From Bacteroidales bacterium UBA4814 (GTDB taxonomy: Bacteria; Bacteroidota; Bacteroidia; Bacteroidales; UBA7960): 64,000 nt of DNA. This document shows, piece after piece, positions 28,234-36,801 of this stretch; position 1 is the stretch's first letter; each line of letters opens with the position of its first letter. Location: assembly GCA_002402465.1 (NCBI GenBank), contig DHFW01000054.1, positions 1 to 64,000 of the forward strand, given 5' to 3'. Position numbers and translations under genes: made by a program. The notes beneath the pieces were generated by a model that saw only the letters and a list, made by a program, of their open reading frames with translations, searched no databases and was not told the DNA's origin.

Positions 28234-29004
28234 TTATACCTGCCTTTCTTTAATGCCAAACCAGGTTAATAAAAGGAAGAATGGGATCGTAAGATAGTAA
28301 AACGCAAACTTGACAATTTCAACCAGGATGTAGGTGAAAAACCGCTCCAAAGCCGGCGAGAAACTGGATTGTTGCATCATCATTTCACCTTCAAACTTAA
28401 AGGTGCCGAACAAAATATAGCCAATAATTAACAGAAAAAGTCCAATCACATTCTGAATAACAAACAGGCTCAGCAGCGTTTTAAAGAAGTTGTGCTTGCG
28501 GAAATAAATGGCACCAAAAAGGAAGATGGATTGGGTAATAACATAAATCATCACCACATTAAAGGCGCTTTTTGACCAAACCATTGAAAATGAGGTTGCA
28601 GTGAGTGGAACACCCAAAATGAGATGTGCCAGAAACACAACCAATGCATAACTCAACAGGGCCAATACAGGAAATAAAATGGCAGTAAGCAGCCAGGCAT
28701 TAAGCAGCCTTTCAAGCTTGGAAACCGGCAGGGTAAGGAATGGGATGCTGCGCTGGGGGCTGTGCAGCTCGGCAAAAATATTGCTGGTGAATACATAACC
28801 CCCGATAAAGAGTGCTACATAAAAGAGCGGGGCAATGCGGCTGAGCCTGCCAGGATCAGAATAGCCCGCAAGCAGCGAGATAACCAGCAAGGTGCCGGCA
28901 AAAGCGGCAAAAGCGATAAGAAAACCGCTGAGGTTGCCCAGGACCTGACGTTTTCCAAGAAAGAAAAGTCTGGTTAAACTAAAGGTGTTATTCTTTGCTT
29001 TCAT
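28234..29004 (-). CDS. ABC transporter permease
   Basis: A protein of 256 residues with six predicted membrane helices, for example LSGFLIAFAAFAGTLLVISL, IAPLFYVALFIGGYVFTSNI and VIGLFLLIIGYILFGTF. No sequence family could be named beyond ABC-2-like permeases. It lies between the ATPase (2-base gap) and the GntR gene, so it most likely forms the membrane part of the same exporter. The substrate is unknown. Confidence 0.8.
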   Translation of the reverse strand: MKAKNNTFSLTRLFFLGKRQVLGNLSGFLIAFAAFAGTLLVISLLAGYSDPGRLSRIAPLFYVALFIGGYVFTSNIFAELHSPQRSIPFLTLPVSKLERLLNAWLLTAILFPVLALLSYALVVFLAHLILGVPLTATSFSMVWSKSAFNVVMIYVITQSIFLFGAIYFRKHNFFKTLLSLFVIQNVIGLFLLIIGYILFGTFKFEGEMMMQQSSFSPALERFFTYILVEIVKFAFYYLTIPFFLLLTWFGIKERQV

Positions 29005-29006
29005 GG

Positions 29007-29849
29007 TTAAGAGGGATTTGCAAATTCTTCGTTAATAACCTGGGTTTTGCTTACCACGGCATTGAAAAGCAACTCAAGGTCGATGCGGGTATCGCGGCCG
29101 GCCTTATTGGCAAAAACGGCTGCTACCCCACCAAACACCTCTTCTGCATACAGAGGCCTCTCCCCTTCTTGCAAACGATGCTGTGGCTCAAATACCAGGT
29201 GCTGCATAATGCTTTCATTGGTCTGGTTGAAAATGATCTTGCCTTCATCCATAATAATCACAGGGTCGATCAGACTCTGTAAATCGCGCACCTGGTGGGT
29301 GGAGATGATCAGAATCTGATCTTCCTCAACGGAAGCGGCAATTACCTTGCGAAACTGGCTCTTTGAAGGAATGTCAAGGCCATTAGTGGGCTCGTCCATC
29401 AGCATCAGCCGGGCATTGGTGCTCAGCCCGAAAGCCAACAGGAACTTTTTCTTCTGTCCGTATGACAATTGGTTGAGCTTCTTACCCCCATCCAGCTGAA
29501 ACTCTTCGATAAGCCTGTTCAATTTATCGTGATCGAACCGCGAATAAAACGGCGCATTGAGCGAAGCGTACTGAGAAATTCGAACCGGGGGCAGTTCAAA
29601 TTCTTCAGGTAGAATGTAAATGTCTTCCAGGGCCTCCGGAATACGGTCTTTCGACTCAAAGCCGTTCACTTTGCAGATTCCTGATTGCGGAAACACCAAT
29701 CCTGCAATAATTTTAAGCAAGGTGGTTTTCCCTGCTCCGTTCTTGCCCAGCAAACCGTAAATATTGCCTTGTTCCAGTTTAAGGCTCAAGCCTTGAAACA
29801 AGGGTTTTTTCCGGTTATAGGCAAAAGAAATGTTTTCAATGGTTATCAT
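29007..29849 (-). CDS. ABC transporter ATP-binding protein
   Basis: A protein of 280 residues. Walker A is GLLGKNGAGKTTLLK (near residues 33-47). The signature region is reduced to LSYGQKKKFLLAFGL, and Walker B is LMLMDEPTNGLDIP. The H-loop is IISTHQVRDL. It energises the permease encoded next. The set ABC ATPase, permease, YtrA regulator and DUF2807 protein resembles envelope-stress or antimicrobial-peptide exporters in other bacteria, which is inference. Confidence 0.9.
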   Translation of the reverse strand: MITIENISFAYNRKKPLFQGLSLKLEQGNIYGLLGKNGAGKTTLLKIIAGLVFPQSGICKVNGFESKDRIPEALEDIYILPEEFELPPVRISQYASLNAPFYSRFDHDKLNRLIEEFQLDGGKKLNQLSYGQKKKFLLAFGLSTNARLMLMDEPTNGLDIPSKSQFRKVIAASVEEDQILIISTHQVRDLQSLIDPVIIMDEGKIIFNQTNESIMQHLVFEPQHRLQEGERPLYAEEVFGGVAAVFANKAGRDTRIDLELLFNAVVSKTQVINEEFANPS

Positions 29850-29863
29850 GTTTTTATTGCTTT

Positions 29864-29896
29864 AGTGTACTACATACCTAATACACTGCAAATGTA
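29864..29896 (-). promoter_or_regulatory. Promoter and candidate YtrA operator of the ABC operon
   Basis: On the minus strand a -7 element TACATTTGC occupies 29896-29888, with a TTGG -33-like element about 20 bases further upstream. Between the -7 element and the start codon lies the inverted repeat AGTGTA (29864-29869) and TACACT (29882-29887) with a 12-base spacer. Position downstream of the -7 element fits repression by the operon's own GntR protein. Confidence 0.55.
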
Positions 29897-30054
29897 AGAT
29901 AGTTTTTCAATACCATCCAAATTTTTTTGTGCTTTTTTTCAATTAATTTTTATTTTAAATGGTAATCCATTCTAAAACAGATAGTTGGGTTTGAAAGATT
30001 TTCACTTAGGGCTGCCCCTATTTTTATTAAACATTATTCTGATGCTACAAGTAC

Positions 30055-30063
30055 TATCTTTGC
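30055..30063 (+). promoter_or_regulatory. Promoter -7 element (TATCTTTGC) for glutaminase
   Basis: A perfect TAnnTTTGC element lies 25 bases before the glutaminase start. The -33 region is poor. Confidence 0.5.
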
Positions 30064-30087
30064 ATCTATTATAAACAGGTCAATTTT

Positions 30088-31002
30088 ATGGATTATCAGG
30101 AAATCATTGACAGGATTTACCGGGAAGTGCAACCGTTGACTGCCCAGGGTAAAGTGGCAGACTATATTCCGGCACTATCGAGCGTAGACCGGAACAACCT
30201 GGGCATTAGCGTGCATCATACAAAGGGTGAGAAATATGGCGTTGGGCAGGTCAATATTCCTTTTTCAATACAGAGTATCTCTAAGGTTTTTTCGTTCACC
30301 CTGGCATATGAGGCCGTAGGCGAGGCCATATGGGAGCGGCTGGGTAAGGAACCTTCGGGCACGGCTTTTAACTCACTGGTGCAGATCGAATACGAGCATG
30401 GTATTCCGCGCAACCCCTTTATCAATGCCGGTGCCCTGGTGGTAGCAGATATTATCCTTTCCAATTACCGGTATCCCTGGCGCGAGTTTCTTGAGTTTGT
30501 TCGCAACATTAGCAACGACGATACCATTGATTCTAATGAGGAGGTTGCCCGCTCAGAAAAGGAAACCGGGCACCGCAATGCGGCCCTGGCTCATTTAATG
30601 TATGGTTTCAAAAACATTAAAAACCCTGTTGAGGAAGTACTCGATTTTTACTTTATGCAGTGCGCCATTGAGATGTGTGCCGAGAGCCTCTCGCGCTCCT
30701 TTCTTTTTTTGGCCAATCATGGAGTAGTGCCTTATTCGGGCGAAGCCCTGTTAAGCCTCAGCCAGGCCAAGCGCCTTAATGCCCTTATGCTTATGGCCGG
30801 ACTATACAATGAGTCGGGCGATTTTGCCTATAAGGTGGGGTTGCCTGGAAAGAGTGGTGTGGGCGGCGGCATTGTGGCTGTTTTTCCAAAAAACCTGAGC
30901 ATCTGCGTGTGGTCGCCGGCCATAAATGAATACGGCAATTCCGTGGCCGGAATTGAAGCCCTAAAAAGATTTACCTCTTATACCGAAATGTCTGTTTTCT
31001 AG
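30088..31002 (+). CDS. glsA: Glutaminase A
   Basis: A protein of 304 residues, normal for the serine-dependent glutaminase family. The catalytic Ser-x-x-Lys lies at 63-66 in PFSIQSISKVFSF. Further conserved parts are NPFINAGALVVADI, LAHLMYGFKNI and GLPGKSGVGGGIVAVFP. It hydrolyses glutamine to glutamate and ammonia in the cytoplasm. The gene is transcribed alone. Confidence 0.95.
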   Translation: MDYQEIIDRIYREVQPLTAQGKVADYIPALSSVDRNNLGISVHHTKGEKYGVGQVNIPFSIQSISKVFSFTLAYEAVGEAIWERLGKEPSGTAFNSLVQIEYEHGIPRNPFINAGALVVADIILSNYRYPWREFLEFVRNISNDDTIDSNEEVARSEKETGHRNAALAHLMYGFKNIKNPVEEVLDFYFMQCAIEMCAESLSRSFLFLANHGVVPYSGEALLSLSQAKRLNALMLMAGLYNESGDFAYKVGLPGKSGVGGGIVAVFPKNLSICVWSPAINEYGNSVAGIEALKRFTSYTEMSVF

Positions 31003-31094
31003 GACTTAATGAAGCCATTTGTGCTTTTTGTTTCTTTATGAATGGCTTAACATTTTTTAACGCGCCCGCCGTAGGGCTTTGGGCGCTCATTACC

Positions 31095-31103
31095 TATTTT
31101 TGC
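31095..31103 (+). promoter_or_regulatory. Promoter -7 element (TATTTTTGC) of the Bat operon
   Basis: The element fits TAnnTTTGC and lies 29 bases before moxR. A TTTG occurs at 31078-31081, but the 13-base spacer is short, so only the -7 element is called. Confidence 0.45.
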
Positions 31104-31131
31104 GTCACCTAATAATTAACCTGTATCATTT

Positions 31132-32115
31132 ATGGACATAAAGGAATTGAACGAACGGATACAGCAGGAGAGTGCTTTTGTCGACATTCTGACCATGGAG
31201 ATGAATAAGGTGATCGTGGGTCAGAAATACATGGTGGAGCGCCTGCTGATTGGCCTGCTTGCCAACGGCCACATTTTACTGGAGGGGGTGCCCGGGCTTG
31301 CCAAGACCCTGGCAATAAAATCGCTGGCAAACACCATTAAGGCGCGTTTCAGCCGCATTCAGTTTACCCCCGATTTGCTGCCTGCCGACCTTATCGGCAC
31401 TATGATTTACAGCCAGAAAAGCGAGGAGTTTGTGGTGCGCAAGGGGCCGGTTTTTGCCAATTTCATCCTTGCCGACGAGATTAACCGTGCGCCGGCTAAA
31501 GTGCAGAGCGCTTTGCTCGAGGCTATGCAGGAGCGGCAGGTTACCATTGGCGACCATAGCTTTGCCCTCGATGAGCCCTTCCTGGTGCTGGCTACCGAAA
31601 ACCCACTGGAGCAGGAAGGCACCTATCCCCTGCCCGAAGCCCAGGTAGACCGGTTTATGCTCAAGGTCATGATTGGCTACCCTTCGCGCGAAGAAGAGAA
31701 GCTGATTATGCGCCGAAACATGCTGCAGGAGTTTCCGCAAACCAAACCTGTTCTCGAACCGGCCGACATTACCAAGGCTCGCAATGTGGTGCGCGACGTT
31801 TACCTGGATGAAAAAATTGAGAGCTATATTACCGACATTGTTTTCGCCACCCGCTTCCCCGCCGATTTTAAATTGGAAAAGTTTGTTCCGCTTATTAGCT
31901 ATGGAGGCTCGCCAAGGGCAAGCATCAACCTGGCACTGGCCAGCAAGGCTTATGCCTTTATTAAGCGTCGGGGCTATGTAATTCCTGAAGATGTGCGTGC
32001 CGTTTGCGCCGATGTGCTGCGTCATCGTATCGGTCTTACTTACGAAGCCGAAGCTGAAAATATTACCACCGAAGACATTATCAACGAGATTCTCAACACG
32101 GTTGAAGTTCCTTAA
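31132..32115 (+). CDS. moxR: MoxR family AAA+ ATPase
   Basis: A protein of 327 residues. Walker A is EGVPGLAKTL (near residue 47) and Walker B is ILADEINRAPAKVQSAL, followed by MQERQVTIGD, the MoxR signature. MoxR ATPases act as chaperone-like partners of VWA proteins. It starts a tightly spaced operon with DUF58 and batA-batE, so it probably remodels or activates the Bat membrane complex. Confidence 0.93.
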   Translation: MDIKELNERIQQESAFVDILTMEMNKVIVGQKYMVERLLIGLLANGHILLEGVPGLAKTLAIKSLANTIKARFSRIQFTPDLLPADLIGTMIYSQKSEEFVVRKGPVFANFILADEINRAPAKVQSALLEAMQERQVTIGDHSFALDEPFLVLATENPLEQEGTYPLPEAQVDRFMLKVMIGYPSREEEKLIMRRNMLQEFPQTKPVLEPADITKARNVVRDVYLDEKIESYITDIVFATRFPADFKLEKFVPLISYGGSPRASINLALASKAYAFIKRRGYVIPEDVRAVCADVLRHRIGLTYEAEAENITTEDIINEILNTVEVP

Positions 32116-32126
32116 TCAATGTTGAA

Positions 32127-32996
32127 ATGGAAACCACCGATCTCTTAAAAAAGGTCAGGAAGATCGAGATTAAAACCAAAGGTCTTTCCAGCCAGATTTT
32201 TTCGGGGCATTACCACAGTGCCTTTAAGGGTCGCGGCATGGCTTTCACCGAGGTGAGGGAGTACCAGTATGGCGACGATATTAGAAGTATCGACTGGAAC
32301 GTTACGGCACGCTTCAATCATCCTTACGTGAAGGTGTTTGAAGAGGAACGTGAGCTCACTGTGATGTTGCTGATTGATGTAAGTGGATCCAATGAATTTG
32401 GCGCCGTGGGGATGCTCAAAGAAGATATGATCACCGAAATTGCAGGGGTGCTTGCATTTTCGGCCATCAACAATAATGATAAGGTAGGGGTCATCTTTTT
32501 CAGCGACCGCATCGAAAAGTTTATTCCCCCTAAAAAAGGAAGCAGTCACATTTTGCGCATCATTAGGGAGTTAATTGATTTTAAGCCGGAAAACAAGGGA
32601 ACCGACATTGCACAGGCACTGAAGTATCTGCGCAATCTGATTAAGAAGCGGTCCATCGCTTTTCTTATTTCTGACTTTAACGACCGGGATTTTGAGGATG
32701 CCTTGTCAATTGTCAGTAAAAAGCACGATTTGGTATGTATTCGGGTTTACGATCAGCGGGAGCAGGAGCTGCCACCCCTGGGAATCATGAAGTTTCGTGA
32801 TGCAGAAACCGGAAAGATATACTGGATCGACACTTCGAGCAAAGGAGTGCAGGAGAAAGTGAAGCAATGGAAACAGGAGCAGGAGAGATTCCTGGAAATC
32901 ACCTTTACCAAGGCAGGGGTCGACCTGGTAAGCATACCCACCAACCGCGACTATGTGCCACCACTCATGAATCTTTTCAGAAAAAGGAGTAATTAG
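32127..32996 (+). CDS. DUF58 domain protein
   Basis: A soluble protein of 289 residues. The DUF58 core is YQYGDDIRSIDWNVTARF (near residue 47), followed by a VWA-like fold with a MIDAS-type motif LLIDVSGSNEFG. It starts 11 bases after moxR. MoxR-DUF58 pairs are standard partners in aerotolerance and stress operons; the protein is thought to interact with MoxR and VWA-membrane proteins. Confidence 0.92.
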   Translation: METTDLLKKVRKIEIKTKGLSSQIFSGHYHSAFKGRGMAFTEVREYQYGDDIRSIDWNVTARFNHPYVKVFEEERELTVMLLIDVSGSNEFGAVGMLKEDMITEIAGVLAFSAINNNDKVGVIFFSDRIEKFIPPKKGSSHILRIIRELIDFKPENKGTDIAQALKYLRNLIKKRSIAFLISDFNDRDFEDALSIVSKKHDLVCIRVYDQREQELPPLGIMKFRDAETGKIYWIDTSSKGVQEKVKQWKQEQERFLEITFTKAGVDLVSIPTNRDYVPPLMNLFRKRSN

Positions 32997-33002
32997 GATA
33001 AC

Positions 33003-33998
33003 ATGCCGAATATTAATAAGTTAAAATATTATCCGCTTTTGCTGACCAGGGCTTTCAACCTTGTTCTGGTATTTGCTTTAGTGCAGGCAGGATTCGTTTT
33101 AGCCAGTTCTCCGCAAGTCAGGGTCAGGCTGGAGCCCGAATCCATAAAAATAGGGCAGCGGGCCGGCTTTTTTATCGAATTGGATGCACCGGCACAAAGT
33201 ATAGTGCATTGGCCGGCCTTTTCAGATAGTCTGGCAAAACAAATTGAAGTCCTTTCCTTCGGTCGTATTGATACCCTTTCGGCCGATGGACAGCAATATA
33301 CCCTGGCGCAGCAACTGCTTATCACTGCCTGGGAGCCTGGTTTCATTGCCATTGCCCCTGCACCATTTTTGCTGGCCATAAATGGGGACTCATTGCTTGT
33401 CGAATCAGAACCCTTGCTATTGCAAGTGCAGGCTCCTGAACTGGCTGAAGATGCAGTTCCTTATGACATAAAACCGATTTTCAAGGTTCCTGTTACCCTG
33501 GCCGAAGTGTTTCCCTGGCTGCTGGCCGGTTTTGTGTTGGCACTGCTTGCCTGGCTTTTTTGGCGATACCTCAAAAAGCGCAAAGCCAAACCCGCAGCAG
33601 AAAGTATTTGGGAGAAGCCCGAAATTCCTGCTCATATTGCAGCTATTTCGAGCCTTGAAAGCTTAAAAAACAAAAAGTTATGGCAAAGTGGTAAAGTAAA
33701 ACTTTATTATAGTGAGCTTACTTTTATTTTGCGCATGTACCTCGAAAAACGTTTCAGGATTATTGCCCTTGAAATGACTTCGTCCGAAATTCTGCAGGCG
33801 GTTCCGGCCCATCTCAAGGAAGAAGAACAAATCGAATGGCTGAGGTTTATCCTGGAATTAGCCGACCTGGTTAAGTTTGCCCGTTACCAACCCCAGCCAC
33901 AGCAGAATGAAGAGTGCATGGACCTTGCCCTGGAGTTTGTGCAACGAAATATTCCGCCCCCTGAAAAGGAGGCTGGTAAGAATAAAACCGGAGAATAA
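33003..33998 (+). CDS. Bat-operon membrane protein of unknown function
   Basis: A protein of 331 residues with a signal peptide, a periplasmic beta-rich part (VRVRLEPESIKIGQRAGFF), a central membrane helix near residues 168-190 (WLLAGFVLALLAWLFWRYL) and a cytoplasmic helical domain of about 130 residues. The layout matches the BatD/DUF4381-like proteins that sit between DUF58 and batA in many Bat operons. The start codon is 6 bases after the DUF58 stop. It probably anchors the MoxR/DUF58 pair to the membrane, which is inference. Confidence 0.75.
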   Translation: MPNINKLKYYPLLLTRAFNLVLVFALVQAGFVLASSPQVRVRLEPESIKIGQRAGFFIELDAPAQSIVHWPAFSDSLAKQIEVLSFGRIDTLSADGQQYTLAQQLLITAWEPGFIAIAPAPFLLAINGDSLLVESEPLLLQVQAPELAEDAVPYDIKPIFKVPVTLAEVFPWLLAGFVLALLAWLFWRYLKKRKAKPAAESIWEKPEIPAHIAAISSLESLKNKKLWQSGKVKLYYSELTFILRMYLEKRFRIIALEMTSSEILQAVPAHLKEEEQIEWLRFILELADLVKFARYQPQPQQNEECMDLALEFVQRNIPPPEKEAGKNKTGE

Positions 33999-34056
33999 GG
34001 AAAAATCCTGCTGTTATTTTGCAGGAAGTAGGTTAAAAACTGAATCAGACAACATT

Positions 34057-35046
34057 GTGGATATAACTTTTGCATACAAGCCTTTTTTATTGCTCTTGGC
34101 AGTTATTCCGCTGCTGGTAGCTTGGTATGTGTGGAAGCATCGCGATTATAGTCCCGACATACGTTTTGCGCATTCGGTTTTTGCGGAAGGAGTGCGAAAA
34201 AGCTTACGGCTTCGCCTGCTGCATTTGCCTTTTGTGCTACGCATGCTGGTTTTGGCTCTGCTCATGGTGGCACTTGCCAGACCGCAGTCTTCTTCGCGTT
34301 CGCATGATGTGAGCGTGGAAGGCATCGACATAATGATCGCGCTCGACATTTCGGGCTCCATGCTAGCCGAAGACTTCCGCCCCAATCGCCTGGAAGCGGC
34401 CAAGCAAACCGCCCTCGAGTTTATTGAAATGCGGCCTGCCGACCGCCTGGGCATGACCGTTTTCAGTGGCGAGAGTTTTACTTTGTGTCCCCTGACTACC
34501 GATCATGTGCTGTTAAAAGAGCTTGCCTCCGGGGTAAAAACCGGGATGGTTGAGGATGGCACGGCAATTGGCGATGGGCTGGCCACGGCCATCAATCGTT
34601 TGCGCGAAAGCCAGGCCATTAGCAAGGTGGTTATTTTGCTTACGGATGGAATAAACAATGCCGGTGTGATTGACCCGCTGACTGCAGCAGAGATTGCCAG
34701 TGTGTATGGCATTAGGGTTTATACCATTGGGGTGGGCAGCAAGGGCAGTGTCCCCTACCCTTTTCAAACCCCTTTGGGTGTGCAGTACCGTCAGGTGGAA
34801 ATTCCGGTGGATGAAGAACTGCTTCAGCAAATGGCCGAAATGACTGGCGGCAGCTATTATTGGGCCGACAGTCAGAGTAAGCTGCTGGAAATTTACGAAG
34901 AAATTGATCAGATGGAACGCACCCGCATTGATGTGACCGAATATACCCGCAAAACTGATGAATATCTGCCCCTGGTGTTGCTGGCATTCTTGCTGTTGGG
35001 TCTCGAACTGGTTTTGAAAAACACCTGGTTGCGAACCAATCCCTGA
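34057..35046 (+). CDS. batA: BatA, VWA membrane protein
   Basis: The chosen start is the GTG at 34057, giving 329 residues that begin with DITFAYKPFLLLLAVIPLLV; starts further upstream would add about 60 non-homologous residues overlapping the previous gene. Layout: N-terminal helix near residues 8-25, a second helix (LLHLPFVLRMLVLALLMVAL), VWA domain with MIDAS motif DISGSM (near residue 94) and a C-terminal helix (LPLVLLAFLLLGLELVL). BatA is part of the aerotolerance complex first described in Bacteroides fragilis. Confidence 0.9.
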   Translation: MDITFAYKPFLLLLAVIPLLVAWYVWKHRDYSPDIRFAHSVFAEGVRKSLRLRLLHLPFVLRMLVLALLMVALARPQSSSRSHDVSVEGIDIMIALDISGSMLAEDFRPNRLEAAKQTALEFIEMRPADRLGMTVFSGESFTLCPLTTDHVLLKELASGVKTGMVEDGTAIGDGLATAINRLRESQAISKVVILLTDGINNAGVIDPLTAAEIASVYGIRVYTIGVGSKGSVPYPFQTPLGVQYRQVEIPVDEELLQQMAEMTGGSYYWADSQSKLLEIYEEIDQMERTRIDVTEYTRKTDEYLPLVLLAFLLLGLELVLKNTWLRTNP

Positions 35047-35064
35047 TAAAAGGAGTCCTGGTTT

Positions 35065-36099
35065 ATGGAAATATTAAAATTTGAAAACCCACAGTATTTT
35101 TATCTTCTGGCGCTCATTCCGCTGCTGCTGGTGCTTTTCTGGATTTCGTGGCATTTTCGCCGAAGGGCCCTTAAGCGGTTTGGGCAAGACCATGTTGTAC
35201 GCTCGCTGATGCCATGGCGCTCCGTGCGCAGGCCATGGATTAAATTTTTCCTGCTTTTGATGGCTTTCTCTATGCTGGTTCTGGCCCTGGCAAACCCCTT
35301 GGTGGGAAGCCGCATGCAGGAAGTCAGGCGTGAAGGGATAGATGTGATCATTGCCCTGGATGTTAGCCGCAGTATGATGGCCGAAGATATACGCCCAAAC
35401 AGGTTGGAGCGTGCAAAAATGGCCGTTTCCAGGCTGATCGATCGGCTCGAAAATGACAGGGTCGGACTGGTGGTGTTTGCTGGCCATGCCATTACCCAGG
35501 TGCCTGTCACCACCGACCATTCTGCCGCAAAAATGATGTTACGAACGGTAACCACTAATTCAGTATCGGTTCAGGGAACCGCCATTGGCAGTGCAATAGA
35601 GCGGGCCCTGGCCTCGTTTCCTGGCGATGACCTTCAGAATAAGGTACTGATCATCATCTCCGATGGCGAGAATCACCTCGACGATCCCTTGGTTCAGGCC
35701 CGCATGGCCGCCGAAAGGGGTGTTACCATACACACCGTGGGTATTGGAACCCAGTCTGGTGCACCTATTCCGGTTTATCAGAACAATCAGCTCTCGGGCT
35801 TTTTGCGCGACAACCAGGGCAACACCGTGGTGTCGCGATACGACGAAGCTACCCTGCGAGCCATCGCCCATACCACCGGCGGTGTATTCAGGCATGGAAC
35901 AGGAGCCGATATGGGTCTAAACAGCATCCTCGATGAGATCAGAAAAGTGGAAAAGAATACCTTTGAAACCATGGTGTTTGCCGACTATCAGAGCCGTTTT
36001 CATTATTTTGTGACCCTGGCTTTGTTGTTTCTTCTGCTGGAGATTTTTATTTTTGAAAGAAAGAATAAATGGCTGGAAAAGATCAAATTATTTAGTTAA
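35065..36099 (+). CDS. batB: BatB, VWA membrane protein
   Basis: A protein of 344 residues closely parallel to BatA: N-terminal helix (FYLLALIPLLLVLFWISW), second helix (FFLLLMAFSMLVLALANPLV), VWA domain with MIDAS motif ALDVSRSMMAED and a C-terminal helix. It starts 18 bases after batA. The tandem VWA pair is diagnostic for the Bat operon, and BatA and BatB probably form a membrane heteromer. Confidence 0.92.
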   Translation: MEILKFENPQYFYLLALIPLLLVLFWISWHFRRRALKRFGQDHVVRSLMPWRSVRRPWIKFFLLLMAFSMLVLALANPLVGSRMQEVRREGIDVIIALDVSRSMMAEDIRPNRLERAKMAVSRLIDRLENDRVGLVVFAGHAITQVPVTTDHSAAKMMLRTVTTNSVSVQGTAIGSAIERALASFPGDDLQNKVLIIISDGENHLDDPLVQARMAAERGVTIHTVGIGTQSGAPIPVYQNNQLSGFLRDNQGNTVVSRYDEATLRAIAHTTGGVFRHGTGADMGLNSILDEIRKVEKNTFETMVFADYQSRFHYFVTLALLFLLLEIFIFERKNKWLEKIKLFS

Positions 36100-36121
36100 T
36101 TTTTAGCATTGCTTTAAAAAT

Positions 36122-36790
36122 ATGAAACGATTAATGCTTATCATTCTGGTTTTGATTTTGATACTGCCTGGCATGGTGCAAGCCCAGGAGCGCCGTAATT
36201 TGCGCCAAGGCAACAAGTTATACCGGGACGAAAAGTTTAACGATGCTGAAATTCGCTATCGGCGGTCGCTCGAAGAAAATCCGCAAAACATTAAAGGCAT
36301 GTTCAACCTGGGTAATGCCTTGTATCGTCAGGGACGTTTTGAAGAGGCGGCCGAAATATTTGGGGGGCTTTCGCAGTTTGCCCCCGGCGAGCGCGAAAAA
36401 GCCTTTGCATATCACAACCTGGGAAATACGCATTTACAATCGCAAAAATATGCCGAAAGTGTGGAGGCATACAAGAATGCCCTGCGCATCAATCCTGATG
36501 ATGAACAAACCCGGCACAACCTGGCCTATGCCATGCGCCTGCTGCAAGAGCAACCCCCGCAAGATCAGGAGGGCGATGGGAATGAGGATCAGGAACAGGA
36601 ACAAGAACAAGAACAGAACCAGGATCAGCCGGAGGATCATCAGCAACAGCAGCCCCGTCCTGACCAGATTTCGCCCCAGGATGCCGAAAGGATTCTGGAT
36701 GCCTTGAATCAAAAAGAACAGAATGTGCAGGAAGACGTGAAACGTGAACAAACCCAGCGCGCGCCTGTTCGTCAAGAAAGAGAATGGTAA
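36122..36790 (+). CDS. batC: BatC, TPR protein
   Basis: A protein of 222 residues with a signal peptide (LMLIILVLILILPGMVQAQ) and three TPR motifs (GMFNLGNALYRQGRFEEAAE, YHNLGNTHLQSQKYAESVEA). The C-terminal 80 residues are low-complexity, rich in Gln, Glu, Asp and Pro (QDQEGDGNEDQEQEQEQEQN), then end in charged residues. This tail is typical of BatC. Its stop overlaps the possible upstream batD start. It likely scaffolds the Bat VWA proteins. Confidence 0.88.
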   Translation: MKRLMLIILVLILILPGMVQAQERRNLRQGNKLYRDEKFNDAEIRYRRSLEENPQNIKGMFNLGNALYRQGRFEEAAEIFGGLSQFAPGEREKAFAYHNLGNTHLQSQKYAESVEAYKNALRINPDDEQTRHNLAYAMRLLQEQPPQDQEGDGNEDQEQEQEQEQNQDQPEDHQQQQPRPDQISPQDAERILDALNQKEQNVQEDVKREQTQRAPVRQEREW

Positions 36791-36801
36791 AAGCAGAACC
36801 C

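Noticed and set aside
33877..34056. Longer batA starting from an ATG inside the previous gene
   Set aside because: It would add about 60 residues unlike any BatA and overlap the upstream gene by more than 120 bases; the GTG at 34057 fits the BatA N-terminus.
36590..36650. Gln/Glu-rich repeat as a tandem DNA repeat of special interest
   Set aside because: It encodes the ordinary low-complexity tail of BatC.
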